A stretch of 64,000 nucleotides of DNA, from positions 1 through 64,000 of IMG/VR virus record IMGVR_UViG_3300032562_000004; one strand, 5' to 3'. Below, one piece after another: positions 7,223 to 13,758 of this stretch (positions are counted from its first letter, which is position 1; the number at the start of each line of letters is the position of its first letter). This DNA comes from a virus. The position numbers were made by a program, and so were the translations under genes. Below the pieces are notes generated by a model. It ran no database searches. It was not told where the DNA came from and saw nothing but the letters and a program-made list of their open reading frames with translations.

Positions 7223-7390
7223 CTATACCTCAATTCTATCTACTTTAGACTGCAAATCAGAAAACTCAGAAGCGTCCTGCTCATCATAATAAGGAGAATC
7301 CTCATCATAGATATTGTCCTGATAATCACATAATGCCAAATGGATTAACTCCAATTGGTTCTCATTTACTTCCAATATAATCTTACTCAT
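7223..7390 (-). CDS. Hypothetical acidic protein, 55 aa
   Basis: ATG 7390 overlaps the upstream stop region. It starts MSKIILEVNENQLELIHLAL and its second half is Asp/Glu/Tyr-rich. The start resembles that of the 54-aa protein at 7720-7884 (strand, then 'LE-L---AL'). Confidence 0.45.
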   Translation of the reverse strand: MSKIILEVNENQLELIHLALCDYQDNIYDEDSPYYDEQDASEFSDLQSKVDRIEV

Positions 7391-7565
7391 AATCTAATTC
7401 CTCAATTTCAATAGTTTCAGGTGAATTATCTGCCTTTGCCTGCTCTTTTAATACTTTGGCAAACTCCCAAGCATTTTCAAAGTTATTAAATGCTTTAATT
7501 GCTTCGGTAGACCAATTATTAGTTTCTACCTCTAAATGAGATAATACTACAAATACTTTACTCAT
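7383..7565 (-). CDS. Hypothetical protein, 60 aa
   Basis: Starts MSKVFVVLSHLEVETNNWST, with an alpha-helical centre and acidic end. ATG 7565 overlaps the upstream stop (ATGA). Confidence 0.5.
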   Translation of the reverse strand: MSKVFVVLSHLEVETNNWSTEAIKAFNNFENAWEFAKVLKEQAKADNSPETIEIEELDYE

Positions 7566-7723
7566 ACTAAATCCTCAATGTAAGGTTGTTCGATAATCTG
7601 ATAATCATAATCGGTAATATCTTCACCATTTTCAAGATTATCAGTAATTGCATTAAATACCCATTTATCTGCTCGAGTATCATCTTCTACCAGTAAATCC
7701 ATTGTTATTCTAACTAATTTCAT
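7562..7723 (-). CDS. Hypothetical protein, 53 aa
   Basis: MKLVRITMDLLVEDDTRADK, followed by an acidic tail. Start and stop overlap neighbours by ATGA. Not recognised. Confidence 0.45.
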   Translation of the reverse strand: MKLVRITMDLLVEDDTRADKWVFNAITDNLENGEDITDYDYQIIEQPYIEDLV

Positions 7724-7884
7724 TTATCATTATCTTTCATTGCTTGTTGGATTGTCATAATCTGAATGGTATCTCTTAAAGCATCCGCAATACGCATCAA
7801 TTCATCATCATTATTACCAAACTCATGTAAAGCATTAACTAATACTTCCAATTGTTTATCATTTAAATCTAATACTAATTTCAT
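7720..7884 (-). CDS. Hypothetical protein, 54 aa
   Basis: MKLVLDLNDKQLEVLVNALH and then a helical acidic region. It couples to the next gene by ATGA. Not recognised. Confidence 0.45.
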   Translation of the reverse strand: MKLVLDLNDKQLEVLVNALHEFGNNDDELMRIADALRDTIQIMTIQQAMKDNDK

Positions 7885-7902
7885 ATTATCTTTCTTTTTT
7901 AA

Positions 7903-8268
7903 TCATAATTGCTTCGTATTAAAAATATTCATTAACTTTTCATAATCATTAACATTCAATTGAAATGGTTTATCTTTACGACCACTACCACCACCAATTT
8001 GTTTAAAATGATTGTAACCGTTCACTATCGAATTATATTCTTTAATAAAATAAGGTTCCATTTCATTTAAACAATGATTTTTATCTTTGGATTGATAGAT
8101 AATATCAAAATCAAAATTCTCTATGCCACAATCTTTCATTGCTTGATTAACCAAACTCCATTTAATTGTATGTTCAAACATTCTACGCTCAAATGACCGA
8201 CCTGTATAACCGATGTAAACTTTATTATTGATTTTGTTTGTGATTTTGTATATTGAATATATACTCAT
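7903..8268 (-). CDS. GIY-YIG homing endonuclease, 121 aa
   Basis: The start MSIYSIYKITNKINNKVYIG contains the catalytic GIY-YIG module (here IYSIY...VYIG), followed by 'GYTGRSFERRMFEH' with the conserved Arg. The order matches Seg/I-TevI-type nucleases, which cut DNA to spread their own gene. It ends with only a short C-terminal extension and lacks the NUMOD and zinc finger seen in its relative at 48100-48747, so its DNA-recognition part is reduced. Both genes share the same hairpin leader and late promoter. Confidence 0.85.
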   Translation of the reverse strand: MSIYSIYKITNKINNKVYIGYTGRSFERRMFEHTIKWSLVNQAMKDCGIENFDFDIIYQSKDKNHCLNEMEPYFIKEYNSIVNGYNHFKQIGGGSGRKDKPFQLNVNDYEKLMNIFNTKQL

Positions 8269-8292
8269 GCTGGCATCCTTCCTGATGTTAGA

Positions 8293-8333
8293 GTAGGTGG
8301 GATCCCCCGATCCGTGACCTACACCTATTTATA
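8293..8333 (-). promoter_or_regulatory. Late promoter TATAAATA and 5' hairpin leader of GIY-YIG gene
   Basis: Minus strand: TATAAATA (8326-8333) is followed after 3 bp by GTAGGT (8317-8322), which pairs with ACCTAC (8293-8298). An inner helix GGATC/GATCC closes a GGGG loop. The element recurs at 48021-48063 with a different inner helix (GGTA/TACC), so pairing is conserved while bases change. Confidence 0.65.
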
Positions 8334-8366
8334 CCAAACGCTCACTAACAAACACAATCTTACTAA

Positions 8367-8387
8367 TAACCACTCATAGAATGGTTA
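8367..8387. terminator. Small hairpin after the GP88-like gene
   Basis: TAACCA (8367-8372) pairs with TGGTTA (8382-8387) just past the stop of the gene ending at 8396. No clear T run follows on either strand, so terminator function is uncertain. A related longer hairpin (AATAACCA/TGGTTATT) is at 10926-10964. Confidence 0.3.
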
Positions 8388-8395
8388 CTATAAAA

Positions 8396-9148
8396 TCACG
8401 CTGCCAATTTTAATTCAATTGTTGGATACTTAACGAAACCACTTGTATCCTTCTTTGCTTTACCTTTAGCATATAATCCAACAATAACACCTTTTGGATC
8501 TAAAAAGCGTAAATCACTTTCATCGCCATTATATACTGGCAAACCAAGGTAAGTATCGGGCATTGGTAATGTTTTCTTAATACCAAATACTACAGCAATA
8601 TTATAACCTTGCTTAATCGCTTCACGCACATCATTATCATTACCATCAGCGGCCGAGAAGGTTAAACTATAATTACTAATATGATTAACTTTACGACCTA
8701 ATACTTTTGAATAATCATAGAAGGTAACAAAACCAAACGCCGCAAAGATATTAGAGTAAGTAACATTACCCATAGTAACTGGATATTTCTCCCATGAAAT
8801 ATCGCTAGTACCATTTAAACGAATAACTGGAACTAAACCTGCTTTGGCAGATTGCTTAATCGCCAAGTTAATATCTTTCACCAATAACTCCATAAACAGG
8901 TCACGATTATCAAAGAATAGATTAGTTTTACGAATCCGTGCTTTTTGAATAGTATTAGTATTCTCGCCTTTTTTAAACATACCGCCACGACCAGCAGTAT
9001 TCAAACACGCAGAAATGCAACCTGGTGTTGCTTTAGGACAGGTATTATGACCTGATAATGATGCTGGTGCTAAATGAAGAATATAGGTATTATAACCTTG
9101 CTTCATTCCCTTTAAAGTCTTGGGATTACCGACTGATAATAAATTCAT
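8396..9148 (-). CDS. GP88-like conserved phage protein, 250 aa
   Basis: ATG 9148 is chosen over an upstream in-frame start at 9193 because the family begins near 'MNLLSVGNPKTLKGMKQGY'. The 'CPKATPGCISACLNTAGRG' motif and 'VPVIRLNGTSDISWEK' match the phage Gp88 family known from many unrelated phages, of unknown biochemical function. The Cys cluster suggests a metal or Fe-S site, which is inference. It is the first gene after the promoter at 9204-9231. Confidence 0.75.
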   Translation of the reverse strand: MNLLSVGNPKTLKGMKQGYNTYILHLAPASLSGHNTCPKATPGCISACLNTAGRGGMFKKGENTNTIQKARIRKTNLFFDNRDLFMELLVKDINLAIKQSAKAGLVPVIRLNGTSDISWEKYPVTMGNVTYSNIFAAFGFVTFYDYSKVLGRKVNHISNYSLTFSAADGNDNDVREAIKQGYNIAVVFGIKKTLPMPDTYLGLPVYNGDESDLRFLDPKGVIVGLYAKGKAKKDTSGFVKYPTIELKLAA

Positions 9149-9203
9149 AATATAAACTTTCTCAAAAATTACAATCGAGCGCAACTCTCTCACTTAAAAA
9201 ACC

Positions 9204-9296
9204 ATTATACAGGCATTAGAATGAACCACAATCAAATTGGCACATTCCAATACGGTTTCTCTGTCGAAAAACCAGTATGTGTTGTATCGGAACAAC
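9204..9296 (-). promoter_or_regulatory. Promoter TTGTGG-N16-TATAATGG with distant palindrome
   Basis: Minus strand: TTGTGG (9226-9231), 16 bp, TATAAT (9204-9209) followed by GG. The 16-bp palindrome (plus strand GTTGTATCGGAACAAC, 9281-9296) begins 49 bp upstream of the -35 box and adjoins the stop of the upstream gene at 9300. Confidence 0.7.
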
Positions 9297-9299
9297 GAC

Positions 9300-9443
9300 T
9301 TAATCTTTAATACATTCAACCAAGTAACCATTACCTTCCATTTTGGATAATAATGCTTTAATCGTTTTATCCATCATATTAGATAATGGATAATACTCCG
9401 TTCTAAATCCAACCTTACTGCAAACAAATGTATAACCTTTCAT
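9300..9443 (-). CDS. Hypothetical protein, 47 aa
   Basis: MKGYTFVCSKVGFRTEYYPL, then a helix. Start overlaps the upstream stop (ATGA). Not recognised. Confidence 0.45.
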   Translation of the reverse strand: MKGYTFVCSKVGFRTEYYPLSNMMDKTIKALLSKMEGNGYLVECIKD

Positions 9444-9553
9444 AATACCCTTTCTACTTTAATATTACCAGACATTACCTTAAACTGATTATCAATATCA
9501 CTAAAATGATAAGATAATAGTATAATCAAACAAACGATAATAACTTTATCCAT
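9440..9553 (-). CDS. 37-aa peptide with N-terminal membrane helix
   Basis: MDKVIIVCLIILLSYHFSDI starts with a hydrophobic helix that could be a signal anchor; the rest is polar. It overlaps both neighbours by a few bases. Confidence 0.4.
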   Translation of the reverse strand: MDKVIIVCLIILLSYHFSDIDNQFKVMSGNIKVERVL

Positions 9554-9728
9554 TATCTAATGCCATTTCAATATCTAACCAGTTATTAAACTCCTCATTA
9601 TAGGCAATGGGATCCATTTCCTTCAATATATCAGAAGGAGAAAATGATATACCAGCAATAACTACATCACCATGCTGATTATCAAAATAATAGTTAAAAT
9701 CTTCAACCAAACGCTTCATACTGCTCAT
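9546..9728 (-). CDS. Hypothetical protein, 60 aa
   Basis: ATG 9728 has AAGGAG. Acidic, aromatic-rich helical protein ('EDFNYYFDNQHGDVVIAG'). Not recognised. Confidence 0.5.
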   Translation of the reverse strand: MSSMKRLVEDFNYYFDNQHGDVVIAGISFSPSDILKEMDPIAYNEEFNNWLDIEMALDNG

Positions 9729-9817
9729 AATACTCCTTTAATCAATTTAGATAATGACCTCTTAACCTTATAAGAGAATCCAATAATGAAATACTTAACT
9801 AACTGAAAATTGCTCAT
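9725..9817 (-). CDS. 30-aa basic peptide
   Basis: ATG 9817 follows AAAAAGG and the stop overlaps the next start (ATGA). MSNFQLVKYFIIGFSYKVKR is amphipathic and basic, possibly membrane-associated. Confidence 0.4.
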   Translation of the reverse strand: MSNFQLVKYFIIGFSYKVKRSLSKLIKGVL

Positions 9818-9828
9818 ATAATACCTTT

Positions 9829-10269
9829 TTATAATAAACCACTAATAATACTGCCTGCTGAATTATTCATAATGCTACGATATAATTCACCTTTAATTCT
9901 TTTTACCAATTCCGAACGATTATTCCATGACCTCATAAAGGATAATGGTGATGCATCATGATTATTACCATAATAAATCCATTCTCTACCATGATTATAG
10001 TTTACTTTATATTCTTTACCTTTTAAGTTAATTATAGTGGGATTAAATAAACTCTTAATATCTGCCTCCACTTTAGTAACCATTGGAATATATTCAGAAT
10101 GGATTATAGTATAATCTAATGGTGTAGATTGACTTAATCCCGCCATTCTATTATTCGGTGTCTTTTTAGTAATACCGATTTTAATCCAACCTGGCATACT
10201 CTTATTAAAAGCAATATAAAAATAACCATTATTCCTTTTAGATAATAGATTATGCTTTGAATTTCTCAT
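9829..10269 (-). CDS. T5orf172/MUG113-type GIY-YIG superfamily protein, 146 aa
   Basis: ATG 10269 is preferred; a TTG-initiated extension of 5 residues is possible. 'GYFYIAFNKSMPGWIKIGIT' followed by 'PNNRMAGLSQSTPLDY' matches the T5orf172 domain, a GIY-YIG nuclease relative (known family pattern: Y-Y...G-KIG-T---P--R---L). A later 'KVEADIKSLFN' with conserved Glu and 'REWIYY' complete the fold. Such proteins occur in phages as stand-alone nucleases of unclear role. Confidence 0.7.
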   Translation of the reverse strand: MRNSKHNLLSKRNNGYFYIAFNKSMPGWIKIGITKKTPNNRMAGLSQSTPLDYTIIHSEYIPMVTKVEADIKSLFNPTIINLKGKEYKVNYNHGREWIYYGNNHDASPLSFMRSWNNRSELVKRIKGELYRSIMNNSAGSIISGLL

Positions 10270-10271
10270 AA

Positions 10272-10418
10272 TCAATGACCACAAGCAGATAGAAAACGGT
10301 TAATATCAAATAACCGATTATCATTTTTAAACTGAACCGCCATATCAGAACATAATTGAAATGGTGCTTTATTCTCAAATAATACTCTTGCCAACATAAT
10401 ATAATGCTTTTTACTCAT
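10272..10418 (-). CDS. Hypothetical protein, 48 aa
   Basis: ATG 10418 behind GGAGAG, overlapping the upstream stop. MSKKHYIMLARVLFENKAPF then a polar tail ending in 'LSACGH'. Similar short proteins ('...YEFIA...K...F...NPRFDRERFLAACGV') are common beside phage replication genes, from memory; role unknown. Confidence 0.55.
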   Translation of the reverse strand: MSKKHYIMLARVLFENKAPFQLCSDMAVQFKNDNRLFDINRFLSACGH

Positions 10419-10717
10419 AATCTCTCCGTATCAAATAATTTACTTTTAATAACTCTATAATACTGACCATTCATCCATACCATTTTCTCATATGATAATG
10501 CACGGATAATAGTCCTTATTGACCTATTGTATATCTGAATAATACGAGAACCAGATATACCATAATCTTTACCTAAATCTTTATTAGTACCATTATCAAG
10601 AATATAGTGCAATACAATACTATAATCTCTCTCAGATAATACTTCCTGAGCTATATCTAATACCTCATGGCATAATACGATATTATCCAAATCGTTATCT
10701 TCCACTATATTGCTCAT
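10415..10717 (-). CDS. Sigma70 region 4-like HTH protein, 100 aa
   Basis: Residues about 27-75 follow the sigma region 4 pattern: 'LSERDYSIVLHYILDNGTNK' then 'LGKDYGISGSRIIQIYNRSI', i.e. a helix, a turn, and a recognition helix with S-x-x-R-x-x-Q-I-x-x-x. In sigma factors this helix-turn-helix reads the -35 box. The protein lacks region 2, so it would act as an accessory DNA-binding factor or an anti/co-sigma rather than a full sigma factor. It has a good GGAG site (ATG 10717). It is a plausible partner for the TTGACA/TTGTGG promoters of this region. Confidence 0.6.
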   Translation of the reverse strand: MSNIVEDNDLDNIVLCHEVLDIAQEVLSERDYSIVLHYILDNGTNKDLGKDYGISGSRIIQIYNRSIRTIIRALSYEKMVWMNGQYYRVIKSKLFDTERL

Positions 10718-10991
10718 AATGATGCTCCGTATATTACTTTAAAATCTATTCTATATTACTTTTGGTTATATGTCGCTATAATGGTCGGGATATAGGTGCT
10801 CTTGAATGGTCTTAATTTCTATTTCTGATTATCCTAGAGAATCCTAGTTAATCCACAAAGATTTTCCGAGCATATTCACAATATCATAATACCATAATAA
10901 CTAATATAATCAATAACTTAATACTAATAACCACTATGCGTATCAGAATACCACAATGGTTATTATATTACTACTGATTATCTCTATACTA
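10718..10991. other. 274-bp intergenic stretch
   Basis: No frame with a good start. It holds an inverted repeat AATAACCA/TGGTTATT (10926-10933 and 10957-10964), a plus-strand TATAATGG near 10778 with no gene behind it, and on the minus strand TTGTGG followed 16 bp later by TAGGATAAT, a weak promoter candidate for the HTH gene. Confidence 0.4.
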
Positions 10992-11219
10992 TTATGAAGC
11001 TAATCTAGCATTCAATTTAGCCAGTTTATCTTGAGCAGCTTTAATCTGCGCTTCGATTTTTGCCTTCTTTTCTGCTTCTTTATTAGCCTTAATGATTAAC
11101 TTGGTGGATTTACTCATTACTACATCCTGCTTAATGGATTCTCTTAACTCTTTTAATAGAGCACGCTTATCCTTAATAGAAACCATGGAGAGGTCGGTAG
11201 CACAAAATGATTTAAACAT
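10992..11219 (-). CDS. Lys/Ala-rich helical protein, 75 aa
   Basis: The C-terminal half is a charged coiled coil ('KANKEAEKKAKIEAQIKAAQ'). The N-terminus contains 'RALLKELRESIKQDVVMSKS'. Highly basic, so it may bind nucleic acid. ATG 11219. Confidence 0.5.
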   Translation of the reverse strand: MFKSFCATDLSMVSIKDKRALLKELRESIKQDVVMSKSTKLIIKANKEAEKKAKIEAQIKAAQDKLAKLNARLAS

Positions 11220-11268
11220 ATAATATTCCTTTTAATAATTGGTAAATGTAAATGGTACAGCTTGATAA

Positions 11269-11613
11269 TTAAGCAAATCTGCGATATAATCTAATACCAG
11301 CTTTTGCGCCTCTTACTGCTTTACTGGTTAATCGGTCGCTTTTAGTGGTAATAATACGACCACCATTATTGAGATAATCCAGAATATCGTGCTGGATGGC
11401 AATATCTTGGATAATACGCTTATTGGTTACTGGTTTATCATATTGCTTACCAGTAAAGGCCTTAGCGATATTATTAGCCACGATATACTCATTATCCATA
11501 ATGGCAGCTTTTTTGGCAGCAGCTTTTTCCTTACGCTTAATAGAGGATATATCCTGATTAACTCGGGATAATAACTGCTTTAATTCAATAATCGATAAAT
11601 TTTTAATATCCAT
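11269..11613 (-). CDS. Basic protein with H-NS-like N-terminus, 114 aa
   Basis: MDIKNLSIIELKQLLSRVNQ followed by 'DISSIKRKEKAAAKK' resembles the oligomerisation segment of H-NS family nucleoid proteins (L-S--EL--L---I---I-KR--E). The typical H-NS DNA-binding C-terminus is absent; residues 60-114 are instead basic with 'NGGRIITTKSDRLTSKAVRG'. It could be a phage nucleoid-protein mimic or partner, but the similarity is by eye only. It is the first gene after the double-palindrome promoter. Confidence 0.45.
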   Translation of the reverse strand: MDIKNLSIIELKQLLSRVNQDISSIKRKEKAAAKKAAIMDNEYIVANNIAKAFTGKQYDKPVTNKRIIQDIAIQHDILDYLNNGGRIITTKSDRLTSKAVRGAKAGIRLYRRFA

Positions 11614-11675
11614 ATAATCCTAATAATAATATAATCGATAAAAACACCAAAGCGGTGCGCAGAACCGATTTTATA

Positions 11676-11842
11676 AGTATACAGGAACCATGGAAAAGGT
11701 CAAGCGGTATTTTTGCGGATGGCAGGTAGGATGATGGTTTTTTGGTGCGTTGCCGGATGAGTGTTGTTTTGGAGCAACGACTGTGGCAGATTGGAGAGCA
11801 GCTTTGAGGCGCTCAGAGGTAAAAGTGTTGTTTTGGAGCAAC
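11676..11842 (-). promoter_or_regulatory. Promoter with two upstream palindromes
   Basis: Minus strand: TTGACC (11698-11703), 16 bp, TATACT (11676-11681). Two identical palindromes (plus strand GTTGTTTTGGAGCAAC) lie at 11763-11778 and 11827-11842, 59 and 123 bp upstream of the -35 box and 64 bp apart. The 300-bp interval 11614-11918 holds no gene. Confidence 0.7.
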
Positions 11843-11918
11843 GCCGGAGAGCAGTATGGAAAAAAGCTCAGGATAGGTCAAATCAATGATTCAGTAACTC
11901 CTTTTCCAGGAAATTTTT

Positions 11919-12122
11919 TCAGGATCCGACTTTTTTGGATTCTAAATTTTTTTCCTGTTCCCGGTTCTTAATCCAGACTAATGCATCATCCAGATTCATC
12001 CACGGAGAATACTCTTTGGTCTTTTCGTCAGTCCATTGGTATTCGTGTGATTCTCCGATCCACCAGTTATTCGCTGAGTGGTCCCATCGAGCAGAAGGGT
12101 TACTTTGTTTCTTTAATATCAC
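11919..12122 (-). CDS. Hypothetical Trp-rich protein, 67 aa
   Basis: The only plausible start is GTG 12122, which overlaps the upstream gene by 23 bp; no strong ribosome binding site is visible. It contains 'ARWDHSANNWWIGESHEYQW' and a Lys-rich end. Not recognised. Confidence 0.4.
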   Translation of the reverse strand: MILKKQSNPSARWDHSANNWWIGESHEYQWTDEKTKEYSPWMNLDDALVWIKNREQEKNLESKKVGS

Positions 12123-12297
12123 AGTTACACTCTAAGCGGCCTTGATTACAGTCACCATTACATCCTTTAGATGGTTTAGGAAACTGGCAAGGAGCATCAT
12201 AGTTACCAGTAAGGCATCGTTGGTCACAGGTAACTCTAATAGAAAACCACTTATCGATTAATCGTACCCACCAGGAATTAGGTCTACAGTTCTTCAT
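12100..12297 (-). CDS. Cys-rich hypothetical protein, 65 aa
   Basis: ATG 12297 overlaps the upstream stop. Eight Cys in 65 residues, with C-x3-C-type spacings ('GCNGDCNQGRLECNC'), suggest metal binding. N-terminus basic and Trp-rich. No family recognised. Confidence 0.5.
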   Translation of the reverse strand: MKNCRPNSWWVRLIDKWFSIRVTCDQRCLTGNYDAPCQFPKPSKGCNGDCNQGRLECNCDIKETK

Positions 12298-12722
12298 TAT
12301 TTTTTCCAGTTAAATCCTAATAGTTTGTATAATAGCTTACTGTACCATTTCGGTTCGTTCTCTAGTACTACGGAGATTCCACCAATGTTGAGTTGGCCAA
12401 CTGAATTTTGAGGATGAACAGAAAGTGTAGGAGAAATGTTTGTGGACCAGGTACCTAGAACTACTTTAAATTCGTGTATAGAACCTTGAATCGGCATAGA
12501 ATGTACTCCAGCGATTCCTTGAGCTCTATAGTGAAGGTGTGTCGGACCATAATCTAAATCTAATTCGGTTTGCTCAGTTAGTGGCCAGAACCAAACGATA
12601 TCGGCCTGATTGTTCCAATCTTTTCGTATTGCGTCTACCCATTTTTTACCCCAGCGTTCTTCCCAAGTCGGCTCAGAGGGTTTTTCGAATTGTATTCTAT
12701 CTTCTGTGGTGAACGTGGTCAT
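12297..12722 (-). CDS. Hypothetical Trp-rich protein, 141 aa
   Basis: ATG 12722. It contains 'PTWEERWGKKWVDAIRKDW', then a beta-rich middle, and ends 'YKLLGFNWKK'. It is convergent with nothing and divergent from the plus-strand gene at 12812. No recognised domain. Confidence 0.5.
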   Translation of the reverse strand: MTTFTTEDRIQFEKPSEPTWEERWGKKWVDAIRKDWNNQADIVWFWPLTEQTELDLDYGPTHLHYRAQGIAGVHSMPIQGSIHEFKVVLGTWSTNISPTLSVHPQNSVGQLNIGGISVVLENEPKWYSKLLYKLLGFNWKK

Positions 12723-12765
12723 TGTAATATTCCTGAAATATATTTCTTAACTATATAAGTATAAA

Positions 12766-12782
12766 CACTAATACCATTAGTG
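12766..12782. promoter_or_regulatory. Perfect 17-bp palindrome in divergent intergenic region
   Basis: CACTAAT-ACC-ATTAGTG lies just downstream of a plus-strand TATAAG -10-like box (near 12755) and 30 bp before the DUF3563-like gene. Its place around the expected transcription start suits an operator or a 5' hairpin. Confidence 0.5.
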
Positions 12783-12811
12783 CAACTCTAAAACTTCTCA
12801 AAAGGAAAATC

Positions 12812-12967
12812 ATGAACTTCTTAAAACAAATTTCGGACGCTTTGAAGTCCTTCTTTAATACTTATGGTCCTATGACTTTAGACGAGTATATCTCTCTAAA
12901 GCGTCCTCAGAATAATGCCGACTTGGATCGCATTGTTCGTGAGTTTAACGAACTTCGTTACTGGTAA
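12812..12967 (+). CDS. DUF3563-like small protein, 51 aa
   Basis: ATG 12812 has AAAGGA and is the only plus-strand gene in the first 48 kb. 'MNFLKQISDALKSFF' and then 'LDEYISLKRPQNNADLDRIV' with a C-terminal 'REFNELRYW' match the DUF3563 pattern (L--Y------N-ADLE-R-RE-D), a short family common in Betaproteobacteria and their phages, of unknown function. Third-position G/C is higher than in neighbours, which hints at separate origin. It sits between a palindrome upstream and a GC-rich repeat plus hairpin downstream. Confidence 0.65.
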   Translation: MNFLKQISDALKSFFNTYGPMTLDEYISLKRPQNNADLDRIVREFNELRYW

Positions 12968-13023
12968 GCCCCGGAAGCGAAGCCCCGGAAGCGCTTGAAA
13001 AACTTCTTGTTCTTTGAGCGCTT
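12966..13023. terminator. GC-rich tandem repeat and convergent hairpin
   Basis: Two copies of AGCCCCGGAAGCG (12967-12979 and 12981-12993) are followed by an inverted repeat AAGCGCT (12989-12995) / AGCGCTT (13017-13023) that overlaps the stop of the minus-strand gene. It probably separates the two convergent transcripts. Confidence 0.45.
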
Positions 13024-13243
13024 ATAATGATTGTTGTTCGGTTAGGCCACGCCACTCGATAATTTTAAGTTTCGTTCCGCCAATATCATCCTCTGGCCCA
13101 AAATATTCCCGCCATTCGGTGCCGTTCCAATATGCTTTATGTGGAAACGGCCACGACCTTACTTTGACCTCGTAGATACCTTCGTAAACTGGTTTGATTT
13201 CTTTACTGAACCAGTCGGTCGTTTCGTATTGAACTTCTGACAT
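13022..13243 (-). CDS. Hypothetical protein, 73 aa
   Basis: ATG 13243 uses GGCGAG at the end of the upstream co-chaperonin gene; the longer open frame overlaps that gene and is rejected. Contains 'GIYEVKVRSWPFPHKAYWNG' and 'WREYFGPEDD', a beta-rich pattern seen in small phage proteins. Function unknown. Confidence 0.6.
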   Translation of the reverse strand: MSEVQYETTDWFSKEIKPVYEGIYEVKVRSWPFPHKAYWNGTEWREYFGPEDDIGGTKLKIIEWRGLTEQQSL

Positions 13244-13244
13244 A

Positions 13245-13547
13245 TTACTCGCCTTCGAACACCAGAACCAAATCTTCTTCGTCAACAATCCAATATTCAA
13301 TATTCTCATATTTTACTTTCTTTGCTTTTTGCCAGTTAGGTAGAATCACCTGACCAACTTCAACAATCGTAACATCAGGACCAATTGCAACGATTTTACC
13401 ACGGGAAGCTTCTTCTCTATCAGCAGAAGCTAAAACAATACCACCTTTAGATACTGTATCTTTTTTAACTGCTTCAAGGATAATATTTGCTCTGATTGGT
13501 TTGATACCGATACCAGCTGGTGTTGCTTTAGATTTTTTGGTTGCCAT
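13245..13547 (-). CDS. groES: GroES/gp31-like co-chaperonin, 100 aa
   Basis: ATG 13547 (MATKKSKATP). 'IKPIRANIILEAVKKDTVSK' gives the first strands, 'GGIVLASADREEASRGKIVA' the mobile-loop region and following strand, and 'GPDVTIVEVGQVILPNW' plus 'IVDEEDLVLVFE' complete the GroES beta barrel. In T4, gp31 replaces host GroES as the lid of GroEL so that the major capsid protein folds. This protein likely does the same with host GroEL. Length equals cellular GroES (about 95-100 aa). Confidence 0.85.
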   Translation of the reverse strand: MATKKSKATPAGIGIKPIRANIILEAVKKDTVSKGGIVLASADREEASRGKIVAIGPDVTIVEVGQVILPNWQKAKKVKYENIEYWIVDEEDLVLVFEGE

Positions 13548-13758
13548 AAATTTTCTTTCTACATTCTTCAATTACTTTGGTGGGAACATCGGGGTGCCAA
13601 CCACCGATTAACATATCACAATTATACTTGATAGGCGTTATCTTGGCAACGATTTTATGGTAATCATCATCAGAAACGAAACCATAGACCACAAAGAATG
13701 CCAGTATTGTGGCAAACATTTTGATTGTGGTTATAGTATCATACCTATCTTTAAACAT
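13528..13758 (-). CDS. Small membrane protein, 76 aa
   Basis: One transmembrane helix near the N-terminus ('MFATILAFFVVYGFVSDDD'), followed by a soluble domain with two Cys. ATG 13758 overlaps the epimerase stop. The type is seen in other T4-like phages but has no assigned role. Confidence 0.55.
   Translation of the reverse strand: MFKDRYDTITTIKMFATILAFFVVYGFVSDDDYHKIVAKITPIKYNCDMLIGGWHPDVPTKVIEECRKKIYGNQKI

Noticed and set aside
10741-10800. Plus-strand TATAATGG as a real promoter
   Set aside because: No plus-strand gene follows within 2 kb and no -35 partner is visible.
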